From Mobilitalea sp. (lineage in GTDB: Bacteria > Bacillota_A > Clostridia > Lachnospirales > Lachnospiraceae): a stretch of DNA of 23,306 bases. Below the pieces are notes generated by a model. That model made no database searches. It was given only the letters and a program-made list of their open reading frames with translations, and had not been told where the DNA came from. The position numbers and the translations under genes are program-made. Shown here one piece after another: positions 1 to 7,165 of this stretch. Location: assembly GCA_029974875.1 (NCBI GenBank), contig JARKQP010000644.1, positions 1-23,306 on the forward strand, written 5' to 3'. Numbering within the stretch: the first letter of the stretch is position 1; the number at the start of each line of letters is the position of its first letter.

Positions 1-174
1 TCACTGGTTTCCATGTGGGTATGGAGGATTGCCTTCAGCTATGTGTTAGCAATCTATTTTAACCTGGGAGTATTTGGTGTGTGGATTGCCATGACGATTG
101 ACTGGCTCTTCCGTTCGGTCTGCTTTACGGTCAGGTTCACAAAAGAAAAATACCGTAGTATGCCGGCGCTATAA
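1..174 (+). CDS. MATE-family efflux transporter, C-terminal end (partial)
   Basis: An open frame enters from the left edge in frame 1 and ends at TAA 172-174, giving the last 57 residues of a membrane protein. The piece has two hydrophobic stretches, the second with the motif GVWIAMTIDWLFRS followed by a short basic tail (RFTKEKYRSM). This pattern is typical of the last helix and cytoplasmic tail of MATE (NorM/DinF-like) multidrug/sodium antiporters, which export cationic compounds. The start and most of the protein lie outside the window. It is followed by a terminator at 295-335, so it is probably unrelated to the two-component system that begins at 498. Another polytopic exporter family cannot be ruled out from so short a piece. 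Confidence 0.65.
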   Translation, partial: SLVSMWVWRIAFSYVLAIYFNLGVFGVWIAMTIDWLFRSVCFTVRFTKEKYRSMPAL

Positions 175-294
175 AGACCGATGCTTCTCATAAGAAAACT
201 GCTCCGTTTTTTGTTGCGAAGGTATTATACAAGAGATGGCCGGAATATAGCATATGTTCAGGATAATCCTGGAGAGAAATTGGTATAATTATTG

Positions 295-335
295 AACAGA
301 ACAATTATCTATATAAGAAAATTGTTCTGTTTTTT
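295..335 (+). terminator. Intrinsic terminator after the MATE gene
   Basis: A perfect 12-bp inverted repeat, AACAGAACAATT (295-306) and AATTGTTCTGTT (320-331), with a 13-nt loop, runs directly into a T tract (330-335). It sits 121 bp after the MATE stop and separates that gene from the sensor kinase. The A-rich stretch just before the T-rich arm could make it work weakly in the other direction too. Confidence 0.75.
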
Positions 336-390
336 CATGTACAGACAAAGGTTAAAAAAAGAATAAGAAATAAAGCCATTTACGATAATT

Positions 391-438
391 AATAGGCTGG
401 CATTTCATATGCCCAGCCACTTATAATTATGATAGAAT
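391..438 (+). promoter_or_regulatory. Possible promoter/operator for the two-component operon
   Basis: The remaining part of the 175-497 gap holds a TATAAT at 422-427, with TAGAAT at 433-438 as an alternative -10. The -35 zone is occupied by an imperfect hairpin with arms GGCTGG (395-400) and CCAGCC (413-418), extended inward by CAT/ATG with one bulged C. No good TTGACA is seen, so the promoter would be weak or activator-dependent. The hairpin over the -35 region could be a binding site. Beyond this and the terminator, nothing else is evident in the gap. Confidence 0.3.
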
Positions 439-497
439 AGGTATGGACTTGGGACGGGTCCTTACTTTTATCCCTGTGTGGGAGGAATGGAGAGGTT

Positions 498-2195
498 ATG
501 GGAAGGAAAAGGTTTCGCTCAATTATTCATGAGGTAATCATATTGCCGTTGATCGTTATGGTAACTATTACGGTCATGACTATCACATCCAGTATCATAA
601 GCTACCAGAATATGGAGCAGAAGCTGATTGAAGGGAATTTGAATTCACTGCAGATCGCCCTAAGCCAGCTGGACAACCTGGTATCCCAGATTGACAGTGA
701 TTTTATCCAGTATGTTACGACAAGTGACAGCTATTTCTACATGCATGATTATGATGAGGATACGCCAAAATCAAAATACTTCCGCTATGAAGCCCAGACC
801 ACCAATTGGCTTAGCAGTCTGGCCGGCGGTTACGGGGATGTAAAAGGCGTCTTTGCCTACTATGAAAACATGGAGCTGCTGCTATTTAGGGGAAATAATG
901 CCGGCGGCGATATAGCAGTCCACGAGTATGTGAGGAAGCAGCTGCAAAGTGGGGACATGCGTTACAACCATGTCAGTGTGGTGAAGATATCAGGAGAGTA
1001 TCATTTATTATATACAAAAAAATATGGAAGCTTCTGCGGGGGCTGCTGGATTCCTGTTAAGGGATTGTACAAAAAGCTGGGTCTGGATAACGGTAACCTG
1101 CTTGGTACAGTCTATATCATGGATTCTGTCAATGCAAATACCTTAGGTAATCCTGAAATCAATGCTTATATGGAGCACCAGGGTATCCAAAAGAAAAAAG
1201 TGGAGGTATCGGGAAAAGGGTATGCGAATTATTATCTGACGGCGAGAAGCGAGGACTTTTATTTCGGGCTGCTGATGCCAAATGCATCCAGGTTGAGCAG
1301 CTTTCCAATGTTCAACAGGATTATTTTCGTTATCGTAATCCTATCCGTCCTGATGGTTCCCGTGCTGCTCTATTGGCTGCAGAGGAAGATTGCCAGGCCG
1401 CTGAAGCTGCTCGATGAAGCGATGAAAATGATCGGTAATGGGGAGCGCAGCTATAGGATACCGCTGGAAAGCATCCTGGAGGACAATGAATATACCAGAC
1501 TGATGGAGCGGTTCAACCAGATGATGGATGAGCTAAATGAGCTGGAAATCAGCCTGTTTAGAACAAAGATCAGGGAGCAGAGGACAAAGCTGAAATACAT
1601 CAGCCAGCAGATAAGGCCCCACTTCATCCTTAATGCATTAAATTTAATCTATACCTATGATGTAAGGGAATTTGACCTGGCGAAGAAAATGGTGCTGTAT
1701 CTGACGAAATACTTCCGGTATATCGTGAATCTCCAGGTGGATTTTGTACTTCTGGAAAATGATTTCCAGCATGTGGAGACCTATCTGCAGATCCAGAAGG
1801 AGCGGTATCTTGACCGCCTGGATTATGTGGTGGAATGGGAAAGCCAGGTGGGCAGTGTGGCGATTCCGCCCCTGATTGTCCAGACCTTTGTGGAGAACTG
1901 TATTAAATATGCAATTAAAAATGAGGAGAAGCTGTTTATCTTTGTGCTTGCCCGTGAACTGGAGGGAAGGCTGAAGATTTCCATCACTGATACTGGGAAT
2001 GGCTTCCGGGAGGATACCTTAGAGAGCATACAGAAGTTCATAGGGACAAGGGTCTACCAGGATAACCTGGGGATTGGTATCCAGAATGCAATCGAGCGGA
2101 TGGATATCCTGTACCAGGAAAGGGTGGAAATTAAAGTCAGCAATGCGCCGACGGGCGGAGCTGTAGTGGAGATCAGCCTGCCCTTGCATGGATAA
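498..2195 (+). CDS. YesM-type sensor histidine kinase
   Basis: This 565-residue membrane kinase fits the LytS/YesM class (His_kinase plus HATPase_c) that senses extracellular sugars in Firmicutes and phosphorylates an AraC-type response regulator. Helix 1 lies at about residues 9-33 and helix 2 at about 275-294, leaving a roughly 240-residue external sensor. A HAMP-like linker follows (about 295-350). The H-box reads QQIRPHFILNAL with the phospho-accepting His at 375. The ATP-binding domain shows the N-box Asn467 (VENCIKYA), the G1 box D498-x-G500-x-G502, and a later NLGIGIQN glycine box. GGAGG at 481-485 and GAGAGG at 490-495 precede ATG 498. The cognate regulator follows after 130 bp. The ligand is unknown, but the importer downstream suggests an oligosaccharide or glycoside. 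Confidence 0.92.
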   Translation: MGRKRFRSIIHEVIILPLIVMVTITVMTITSSIISYQNMEQKLIEGNLNSLQIALSQLDNLVSQIDSDFIQYVTTSDSYFYMHDYDEDTPKSKYFRYEAQTTNWLSSLAGGYGDVKGVFAYYENMELLLFRGNNAGGDIAVHEYVRKQLQSGDMRYNHVSVVKISGEYHLLYTKKYGSFCGGCWIPVKGLYKKLGLDNGNLLGTVYIMDSVNANTLGNPEINAYMEHQGIQKKKVEVSGKGYANYYLTARSEDFYFGLLMPNASRLSSFPMFNRIIFVIVILSVLMVPVLLYWLQRKIARPLKLLDEAMKMIGNGERSYRIPLESILEDNEYTRLMERFNQMMDELNELEISLFRTKIREQRTKLKYISQQIRPHFILNALNLIYTYDVREFDLAKKMVLYLTKYFRYIVNLQVDFVLLENDFQHVETYLQIQKERYLDRLDYVVEWESQVGSVAIPPLIVQTFVENCIKYAIKNEEKLFIFVLARELEGRLKISITDTGNGFREDTLESIQKFIGTRVYQDNLGIGIQNAIERMDILYQERVEIKVSNAPTGGAVVEISLPLHG

Positions 2196-2274
2196 GGGAA
2201 TGAACGGATGAGGGAATGGGCGAATAAGGGCATGGACGGGTAAGGAATGAACAGATAGGAGCATGAATTGATAA
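2196..2274 (+). repeat. Five degenerate 15-16-bp tandem repeats with start-stop frames
   Basis: Directly after the kinase stop come five units: 2196-2211, 2212-2227, 2228-2243, 2244-2258 and 2259-2274. The consensus is GGGAATGRRCGRRTAA. In the first four units the ATG is followed by two codons and a stop (TGA, TAA, TAA, TAG). In the fifth it is followed by one codon and TGA, then TAA. The array fills most of the kinase-regulator gap. A spaced 10-bp direct repeat GGGCTGATAA at 8664-8683 has a similar flavour. The function is unknown. Confidence 0.7.
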
Positions 2275-2325
2275 AAACAGCAGTATTTGTAGTGTTTGGA
2301 GGTATACACCGGAAATGGAGGAAAC

Positions 2326-3111
2326 ATGTATAATGCATTGATTGTCGATGACGAGCCAAGGAGCGTTGATGCGGTAGAAGCAAATATTGAATGGATCAAA
2401 TGCGGTATCCGCCAGGTTTATAAGGCGATGAATATGGAATCCGCAATTTCCATCATTAAGCAGCATAAGATTGACATCCTGATCTGTGATATCGAGATGC
2501 CCGGCGGCTCCGGGCTGAACCTGTTAGACTGGATCCGGGACAGCAAATATGAGATTAACTGCATCTTTGTAACCTGCCATCCTGAATTTGATTACATGAG
2601 AAAGGCGATCCAGCTAAAATGCTATGACTATGTCTTAAAGCCCATTGATTATTCCGAACTGTCCCGGATTATCGCAATGCTGGTGAAAAAGCTGGAAGCC
2701 CTTTCCTCCGGGGATAAGGATATCGAGGCCGTGAATTGGGGAAGGCTTACGGATTACCAGATCAGGGAAAGGGAAAACGAGATCTGTGACCAGGACGTGG
2801 AGCAGAAGGTGAAAAAATACATCCGTGACCATATGGTGGATTCCTTCACTGTTCCTGATATCGCCAGGGAGCTTAATTTTAATCCCCAGTATTTAATGAG
2901 GGCCTTTAAAAATAAAACGGGGCTCAGCATCGTTGATTATATCACCCAGGCCAGGATGGAGACGGCCGCCCATATTCTGAAGGATACAAAGATACCCATC
3001 AAGGATGTAGCGTTCATGGTAGGATACTCAGATTATGCTTATTTTACAAGGGTTTTTAAGAAAGAATACGCTATATCACCGACGGAATACCGGAGCAGGA
3101 AGCAGACGTAA
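2326..3111 (+). CDS. AraC-type response regulator (YesN-like, short form)
   Basis: This 261-residue cytoplasmic regulator has an N-terminal receiver domain (about 1-120) and a C-terminal AraC/XylS double helix-turn-helix (about 165-258). Receiver residues are the acidic pair D8-D9, the phospho-acceptor D55 (ILICDIEMPG) and K105 (YVLKPIDY). The DNA-binding half shows the usual VAFMVGYSDYAYFTRVFKK motif. ATG 2326 was chosen over an in-frame ATG at 2296 because GGAGG at 2317-2321 sits just before it and the protein then begins MYNALIVDDEP, as in the family. Many YesN-like regulators are about 500 residues with a large middle domain. Here the linker is only about 45 residues. It is probably phosphorylated by the upstream kinase and activates the importer genes that follow. 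Confidence 0.92.
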   Translation: MYNALIVDDEPRSVDAVEANIEWIKCGIRQVYKAMNMESAISIIKQHKIDILICDIEMPGGSGLNLLDWIRDSKYEINCIFVTCHPEFDYMRKAIQLKCYDYVLKPIDYSELSRIIAMLVKKLEALSSGDKDIEAVNWGRLTDYQIRERENEICDQDVEQKVKKYIRDHMVDSFTVPDIARELNFNPQYLMRAFKNKTGLSIVDYITQARMETAAHILKDTKIPIKDVAFMVGYSDYAYFTRVFKKEYAISPTEYRSRKQT

Positions 3112-3185
3112 GGAATGGGTTGTGTTTTTTGGGGAAAAGTGACAAGGCAACAGGTCATTTTAGTCCAACTGCAGGTAATTATTTT

Positions 3186-3193
3186 GCTATAAT
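3186..3193 (+). promoter_or_regulatory. Extended -10 promoter for the sugar importer
   Basis: TGCTATAAT (3185-3193) is a perfect extended -10 (TGn plus TATAAT) in the gap between the regulator and the lipoprotein gene. No good -35 is present 16-18 bp upstream (around 3164-3170), which fits a promoter that needs an activator such as the adjacent AraC-type regulator. Transcription would start near 3200, leaving a leader of about 48 nt. Confidence 0.5.
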
Positions 3194-3247
3194 GATAAAA
3201 TGCTTTTTGTTATTATTGTAAACATCAACAAAACACTAGGAGGGTTT

Positions 3248-4816
3248 ATGAAAATGAAACAGTTTAAAAAGTATTTGTCAATGGCAATGATATTTATCTT
3301 TGCGGTTGCTTTGCTGGCAGGATGCTCCTCGGGCAAGTCAGGCGAAACCGCAGGCGGGGGAAGTGGAGCCGGAGCTGGAGCGACCAAGGGGGCGGAGCCG
3401 GCGGCAGGCAGTGGGGAACCCTATGAAATTGCGGTGGAGGTAGTAAATATCTATCAGGATTACGCAGACCTTGCTGAGGTGGAGGCTGCAATCAATGAGA
3501 TTACCTTACCGGCGATTAACTGCAGTATTAAGCTGAAGCCCGTACCGATTCCTGAACAGGGTACGAAATTAAGTCTCTCTGTTGCAGCGAGTGAGAAGCT
3601 TGACCTGGTAAATGTAGGTTTGTTATCAACACCGAGCACCCTGGTGGGGGAAGGGCTGTTAACTGATATCACGGATTATTTAACTCCGTCCCTGAAGGAG
3701 CTTGCAGGGGATTTGTTGTCCGCAGGCACGATTAATGGCAGGGTGTATTCCTATCCCAGCATTTTATATCCCGGACAGGAAGTGGTTTTCCTGTATGATA
3801 AGGATCTGGCAGACCAATATGGCATTACTGTCCCGGATACCATAACCTCGGATGAGGATTGGAATAATATATTTGAGCAGGTAAAAAACAGCGGTATGTC
3901 CGCTTACGGAATTTCCTTAGGCGATGGCGGCGGTGCTTCCATTACGGAATTTGGTGCAAACTTTGACGGTCTTGGTGACAATAACTCCTTAAGCTATGGT
4001 GTCGTTGTGGATCCGGCAAACAACACCACGATTACCAACTGGTATGAATCACAGGAATTCTATGATATGTGTAAACAGCATTACGAATGGATGCAGAAGG
4101 GCTATTGTGTTCCTGATTCCTTAACCAATGGCTATACGACCACCGACTCCATGTCCAATGGCCAATGCTTTGGCTATACCACCAGCAGCGGTGTCGGATC
4201 CAGCCGGGCATATTGGGCAAACATAACGGGGAAAAACCTGGGCAGGTCCGTTATCAGGGCTGCCTTATTAACAACAGGCTATACCAACACCCAATCCTGG
4301 GGCATTGCAAGCAATTGTGAAAACCCGGAAAAGGTAGTCCAGTTCCTTGACCTTCTGTATACAAATACAGCCCTGGCAAACCTGATGAATTATGGTATTG
4401 AAGGAAAGCATTATGTGAAACTGGAGGGAGCCCAGAATATTATTGCATACCCTGAGGGTACCAACAGCTCCACTGTTGGCTATGCCGGAGATATGCTCCA
4501 ATGGTTTGGCGATACAAAAAAGGTATTCCAGCGTACACCGAATACGGATGAATTCTTTGCAACAATTGATAATTACGGATTAGCAGGGGCAACAAAGTCA
4601 AACTGTCTCGGTTATACCTTTGATACAGCAAATGTAACAACACAGCTTACGGCAGTCCAAAACGTGGTGAATGAATACAAAGCTACCCTGACCACAGGAA
4701 ATGTGAACCCGGAGGAAGCGGTTCCAGGCTTCATTCAGGCCTTAAAGGATGCGGGAATTGACGAGATTATTAAAGAGAACCAGAGCCAGTTGGATGCCTG
4801 GTTGGCAGCGAAATAA
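3248..4816 (+). CDS. Sugar-binding lipoprotein of an ABC importer (DUF3502-type)
   Basis: This 522-residue extracellular solute-binding protein is anchored by a lipid. The signal peptide (MKMKQFKKYLSMAM, then a hydrophobic core) ends in the lipobox LAGC with the lipidated Cys at 26. A Gly/Ala/Ser-rich linker (about 27-55) tethers the binding domain. The last roughly 110 residues (GYTFDTANVTTQLTAVQNVV and on to the C-terminus) resemble the DUF3502 domain of LipO-like proteins that pair with LplB/YtcP permeases. ATG 3248 is used because AGGAGGG lies at 3238-3244 with good spacing. The in-frame ATG at 3200 would add 16 residues ahead of the positively charged signal start. The substrate is probably an oligosaccharide or glycoside, not determined by sequence. 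It heads the importer operon. Confidence 0.88.
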   Translation: MKMKQFKKYLSMAMIFIFAVALLAGCSSGKSGETAGGGSGAGAGATKGAEPAAGSGEPYEIAVEVVNIYQDYADLAEVEAAINEITLPAINCSIKLKPVPIPEQGTKLSLSVAASEKLDLVNVGLLSTPSTLVGEGLLTDITDYLTPSLKELAGDLLSAGTINGRVYSYPSILYPGQEVVFLYDKDLADQYGITVPDTITSDEDWNNIFEQVKNSGMSAYGISLGDGGGASITEFGANFDGLGDNNSLSYGVVVDPANNTTITNWYESQEFYDMCKQHYEWMQKGYCVPDSLTNGYTTTDSMSNGQCFGYTTSSGVGSSRAYWANITGKNLGRSVIRAALLTTGYTNTQSWGIASNCENPEKVVQFLDLLYTNTALANLMNYGIEGKHYVKLEGAQNIIAYPEGTNSSTVGYAGDMLQWFGDTKKVFQRTPNTDEFFATIDNYGLAGATKSNCLGYTFDTANVTTQLTAVQNVVNEYKATLTTGNVNPEEAVPGFIQALKDAGIDEIIKENQSQLDAWLAAK

Positions 4817-4856
4817 GTATCTGCCGGTCTTAAAGCTGGCAAATACGCAGCGGAGT

Positions 4857-4887
4857 GGAGGGGGTGTTGCAACGCCCCCTCCCTTTT
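4857..4887 (+). terminator. Hairpin with short T tract between lipoprotein and permease genes
   Basis: A 26-bp near-perfect palindrome, GGAGGGGGTGTTG (4857-4869) and CAACGCCCCCTCC (4870-4882), with one G-U pair, is followed by CTTTT (4883-4887). A minimal GTTGCAAC centre forms the loop. It lies 40 bp after the lipoprotein stop and 70 bp before the first permease. In many importers such a hairpin allows partial read-through and protects the binding-protein mRNA, so that the binding protein outnumbers the permeases. That role is inferred. Confidence 0.6.
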
Positions 4888-4956
4888 CCAACCCGCTTAT
4901 CCAGGTCTGTCCGGTTTTTGGGAAGGCCACCAAAATTGAAAGGCACGGGTACAAGT

Positions 4957-5868
4957 ATGAAGAAAACAAAGCAGCTGAAAAAGTGGATCCCCATTTACAT
5001 ACTGGGAATGCCGGGAATCCTGTATTTGCTGATTAATAATTATATGCCGTTGTACGGCTTGCTGATAGCCTTTAAGAATTACAATTATAAGCTTGGCATC
5101 TGGGACAGCCCTTTTGTCGGGTTTAAGAATTTTGAATATTTATTTAAGACGAAAGATGCGTGGATCATTACCAGAAACACGATTGGATATAATTTGCTCT
5201 TTATCTTTTTGAATACAATCCTTGGAATTGCACTGGCGATTTTCTTAAACGAGGTGCGTAAAAAGGTTTCTAAAAAAATATACCAGACAGCAATCCTGCT
5301 GCCCTATCTGATGTCAATGGTTGTGGTTTCCTACCTGGCCTATGTCTTCCTTGGGGAAAAGACCGGTATCATCAACCATCTGTTAAGATCCTTGGGGATG
5401 CAGGAGATTAAATTTTATATGACGAAGACCTACTGGCCCTGGATCCTGACCTTCGTAAATGAATGGAGGAATATCGGGTACGGGACCATCATTTTTCTTG
5501 CCAGCATCGTAGGCTTTGGGGATTCCTACTATGAAGCAGCAGAGCTTGACGGTGCCTCAAAATGGCAGCAGATCAAGGGAATTACGGTGCCCCTGTTAAA
5601 GCCGACGATCATAATGCTGGTCACCATGGGGATGGGCAATATCTTCCGTTCTGATTTTGGCCTGTTCTACCAGGTGCCAAGAAACCAGGGCATGCTCTAT
5701 TCCGTAACCAATACCATCGATACCTATGTGTACCGGGCATTGCTCCAGAACGGCAATATCGCCCTGTCCTCCGCTGCGGCATTTTACCAGTCCATCGTCT
5801 GCTTTATCACGATTATGATATTTAATGGGGTGGTTAATAAATACAGCAAAGAGGATGCATTATTCTAG
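4957..5868 (+). CDS. Carbohydrate ABC transporter permease, LplB/UgpA type
   Basis: This 303-residue inner-membrane permease (binding-protein-dependent transport, MalF-like group) has about six hydrophobic helices. The start at ATG 4957 gives the family-typical beginning MKKTKQLKKWIPIYILGMPG, with PLYGLLIAFKNY shortly after. An upstream in-frame ATG at 4855 lies inside the hairpin at 4857-4882 and would encode an arginine/proline-rich tail, so I reject it. The ribosome binding site is weak (AAGG at 4940-4943, distant), in keeping with low permease expression. The ATPase-contact EAA loop reads EAAELDGASKW starting at residue 193. It forms a heterodimer with the next gene product. No ATPase gene is nearby. 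Confidence 0.9.
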   Translation: MKKTKQLKKWIPIYILGMPGILYLLINNYMPLYGLLIAFKNYNYKLGIWDSPFVGFKNFEYLFKTKDAWIITRNTIGYNLLFIFLNTILGIALAIFLNEVRKKVSKKIYQTAILLPYLMSMVVVSYLAYVFLGEKTGIINHLLRSLGMQEIKFYMTKTYWPWILTFVNEWRNIGYGTIIFLASIVGFGDSYYEAAELDGASKWQQIKGITVPLLKPTIIMLVTMGMGNIFRSDFGLFYQVPRNQGMLYSVTNTIDTYVYRALLQNGNIALSSAAAFYQSIVCFITIMIFNGVVNKYSKEDALF

Positions 5869-5880
5869 AAGGAGGTTCCT

Positions 5881-6744
5881 ATGATCGGACATAAAAAATT
5901 CCTGGCACTGTCACACATCGTTTTAATTATTGTTACAATTCTTGCAGTGGTGCCCTTCTGGCTTTTGATCGTAGCTTCATTTACGGATGAAAAATATGCG
6001 GTCAATTACGGATATTCCTTCTGGCCGAAGGAGTTCTCCCTGGATGCCTATAGGTATCTCCTTAGCCAGTGGCAGTTGTTTGGCCGGGGCTATGCAATAA
6101 CTATTATTGTAAGCGTACTTGGGGTGTTATTCTGCCTGGTCATTACAATGTCAATCGGGTATATGCTGTCTAAGGAGGGGCTGCCCGGCCTGAAATTCTT
6201 CAATTACATGGTTGTGTTCACCATGCTGTTCAACGGAGGACTGGTTGCGACCTATATTAATTATACCCAGTATTTCCATATCAAGGATACCTTGTTTGCC
6301 CTGCTGGTTCCGAATCTGATGACGAATGCTTTTTATATTTTTATGACGAAGAACTTCTTCCGCCAGAATATCCCGGAGGAGATTATTGAGGCGGCACGGA
6401 TTGACGGCTGCAGTGAATTTAAGATTTATTTTGAAATCGTAATTAAGCTGTCCAAGCCAATGATCGCGACCCTGGCGTTATTAAGCGGCGTTATGTACTG
6501 GAATGATTGGCAGAACGGTATGTATTACCTGGATAATTCGAAAATGTATGGAATCCAGAATATCCTTAATGCTATTAATATGAATGCACAATATTTGAAA
6601 ATGCTGGGGCGGGGTGCCGACATGCCTACAGAAACGGTCAGGATGGCGGCGGCAGCCATTGGTATTATTCCGATCATGCTGGTGTACCCGTTCTTTCAGG
6701 ATTATTTTGTAAAGGGTATGACGATGGGGGCTGTTAAGGGATAG
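5881..6744 (+). CDS. Carbohydrate ABC transporter permease, YtcP/MalG type
   Basis: This 287-residue permease is the partner of the preceding one. It begins with a short cytoplasmic end and a strong first helix (about 12-32), and its EAA loop reads EAARIDGCSEF from residue 170. The C-terminus ends FFQDYFVKGMTMGAVKG, the tail shared by YtcP-like permeases. A strong AGAAGGAGG (5868-5876) precedes ATG 5881, and the gap to the previous stop is 12 bp, so the two are co-transcribed. The ATPase is missing from the locus. In Firmicutes this importer class commonly uses a shared MsmX-type ATPase encoded elsewhere. Confidence 0.92.
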   Translation: MIGHKKFLALSHIVLIIVTILAVVPFWLLIVASFTDEKYAVNYGYSFWPKEFSLDAYRYLLSQWQLFGRGYAITIIVSVLGVLFCLVITMSIGYMLSKEGLPGLKFFNYMVVFTMLFNGGLVATYINYTQYFHIKDTLFALLVPNLMTNAFYIFMTKNFFRQNIPEEIIEAARIDGCSEFKIYFEIVIKLSKPMIATLALLSGVMYWNDWQNGMYYLDNSKMYGIQNILNAINMNAQYLKMLGRGADMPTETVRMAAAAIGIIPIMLVYPFFQDYFVKGMTMGAVKG

Positions 6745-6896
6745 GGGACTTGGGATATGGCGCAAAGAGATTAAGGGGATTGATGCAAAAAGACATTATA
6801 ATAAACCTATTGCATTAGGTTGCTGGTATAGTACAATATTAGTAGTGGGATTTGAGTGTCAGATGTGGAGATTTGGGGATTAGGGGTAGGTTGTGA
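6745..6896. other. Gene-free stretch after the importer
   Basis: This is the first part of the 421-bp gap between the importer and the next enzyme gene. It is purine-rich and carries no plausible coding frame with a ribosome binding site. A very weak promoter-like pair, TTGCAT (6810-6815) and TACAAT (6832-6837) with 16 bp between, is present. I see no clear terminator with a T tract after the permease stop. Confidence 0.4.
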
Positions 6897-7019
6897 GGCG
6901 AATCTGAGTGCAGCTGTATCCACCTGGGCTTGCCTTTAACATCCCATGATTGCCAAGTGCAGGCAATCATGGGAGGCCCGGTCTGCGCCCAGATGGATAC
7001 AGCTGCACTCAGATTTGCC
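6897..7019. repeat. 123-bp nested inverted repeat
   Basis: Outer arms of 33 bp (6897-6929 and 6987-7019) are complementary except at two positions. Inside them sits a perfect 13-bp hairpin, TCCCATGATTGCC (6942-6954) and GGCAATCATGGGA (6962-6974), with a 7-nt loop. The element has no T tract, no ORF and no evident target-site duplication. It could be a REP/MITE-like mobile repeat, a transcription barrier or a structured RNA. A TATAAT at 7027-7032 lies 8 bp after the right arm but has no convincing -35. Confidence 0.75.
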
Positions 7020-7165
7020 GCGTTAGTATAATGAGGACTTTTGACGCTTGAATTATAGGGTAATTGGGGAATAGTGGAGGCGGTGAAGATAGCTGGTGGA
7101 TATGGAGTTTTACGATTATTTATTGTAGATAGAACATGCGGAGAAGGGATGAATGGAGGATAGGT

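Noticed and set aside
2019..2466. Cluster of overlapping reverse frames in the kinase-regulator gap
   Set aside because: They are caused by the repeat array at 2196-2274 having few stops on the other strand, and they overlap two solid forward genes.
4855..4956. N-terminal extension of the first permease to ATG 4855
   Set aside because: The extra 34 residues would be encoded by a terminator-like hairpin and are unlike any permease start; ATG 4957 gives the family-standard N-terminus.
4749..5036. Forward 95-codon frame across the lipoprotein-permease gap
   Set aside because: It overlaps the ends of both real genes in another frame and passes through the hairpin at 4857-4882.
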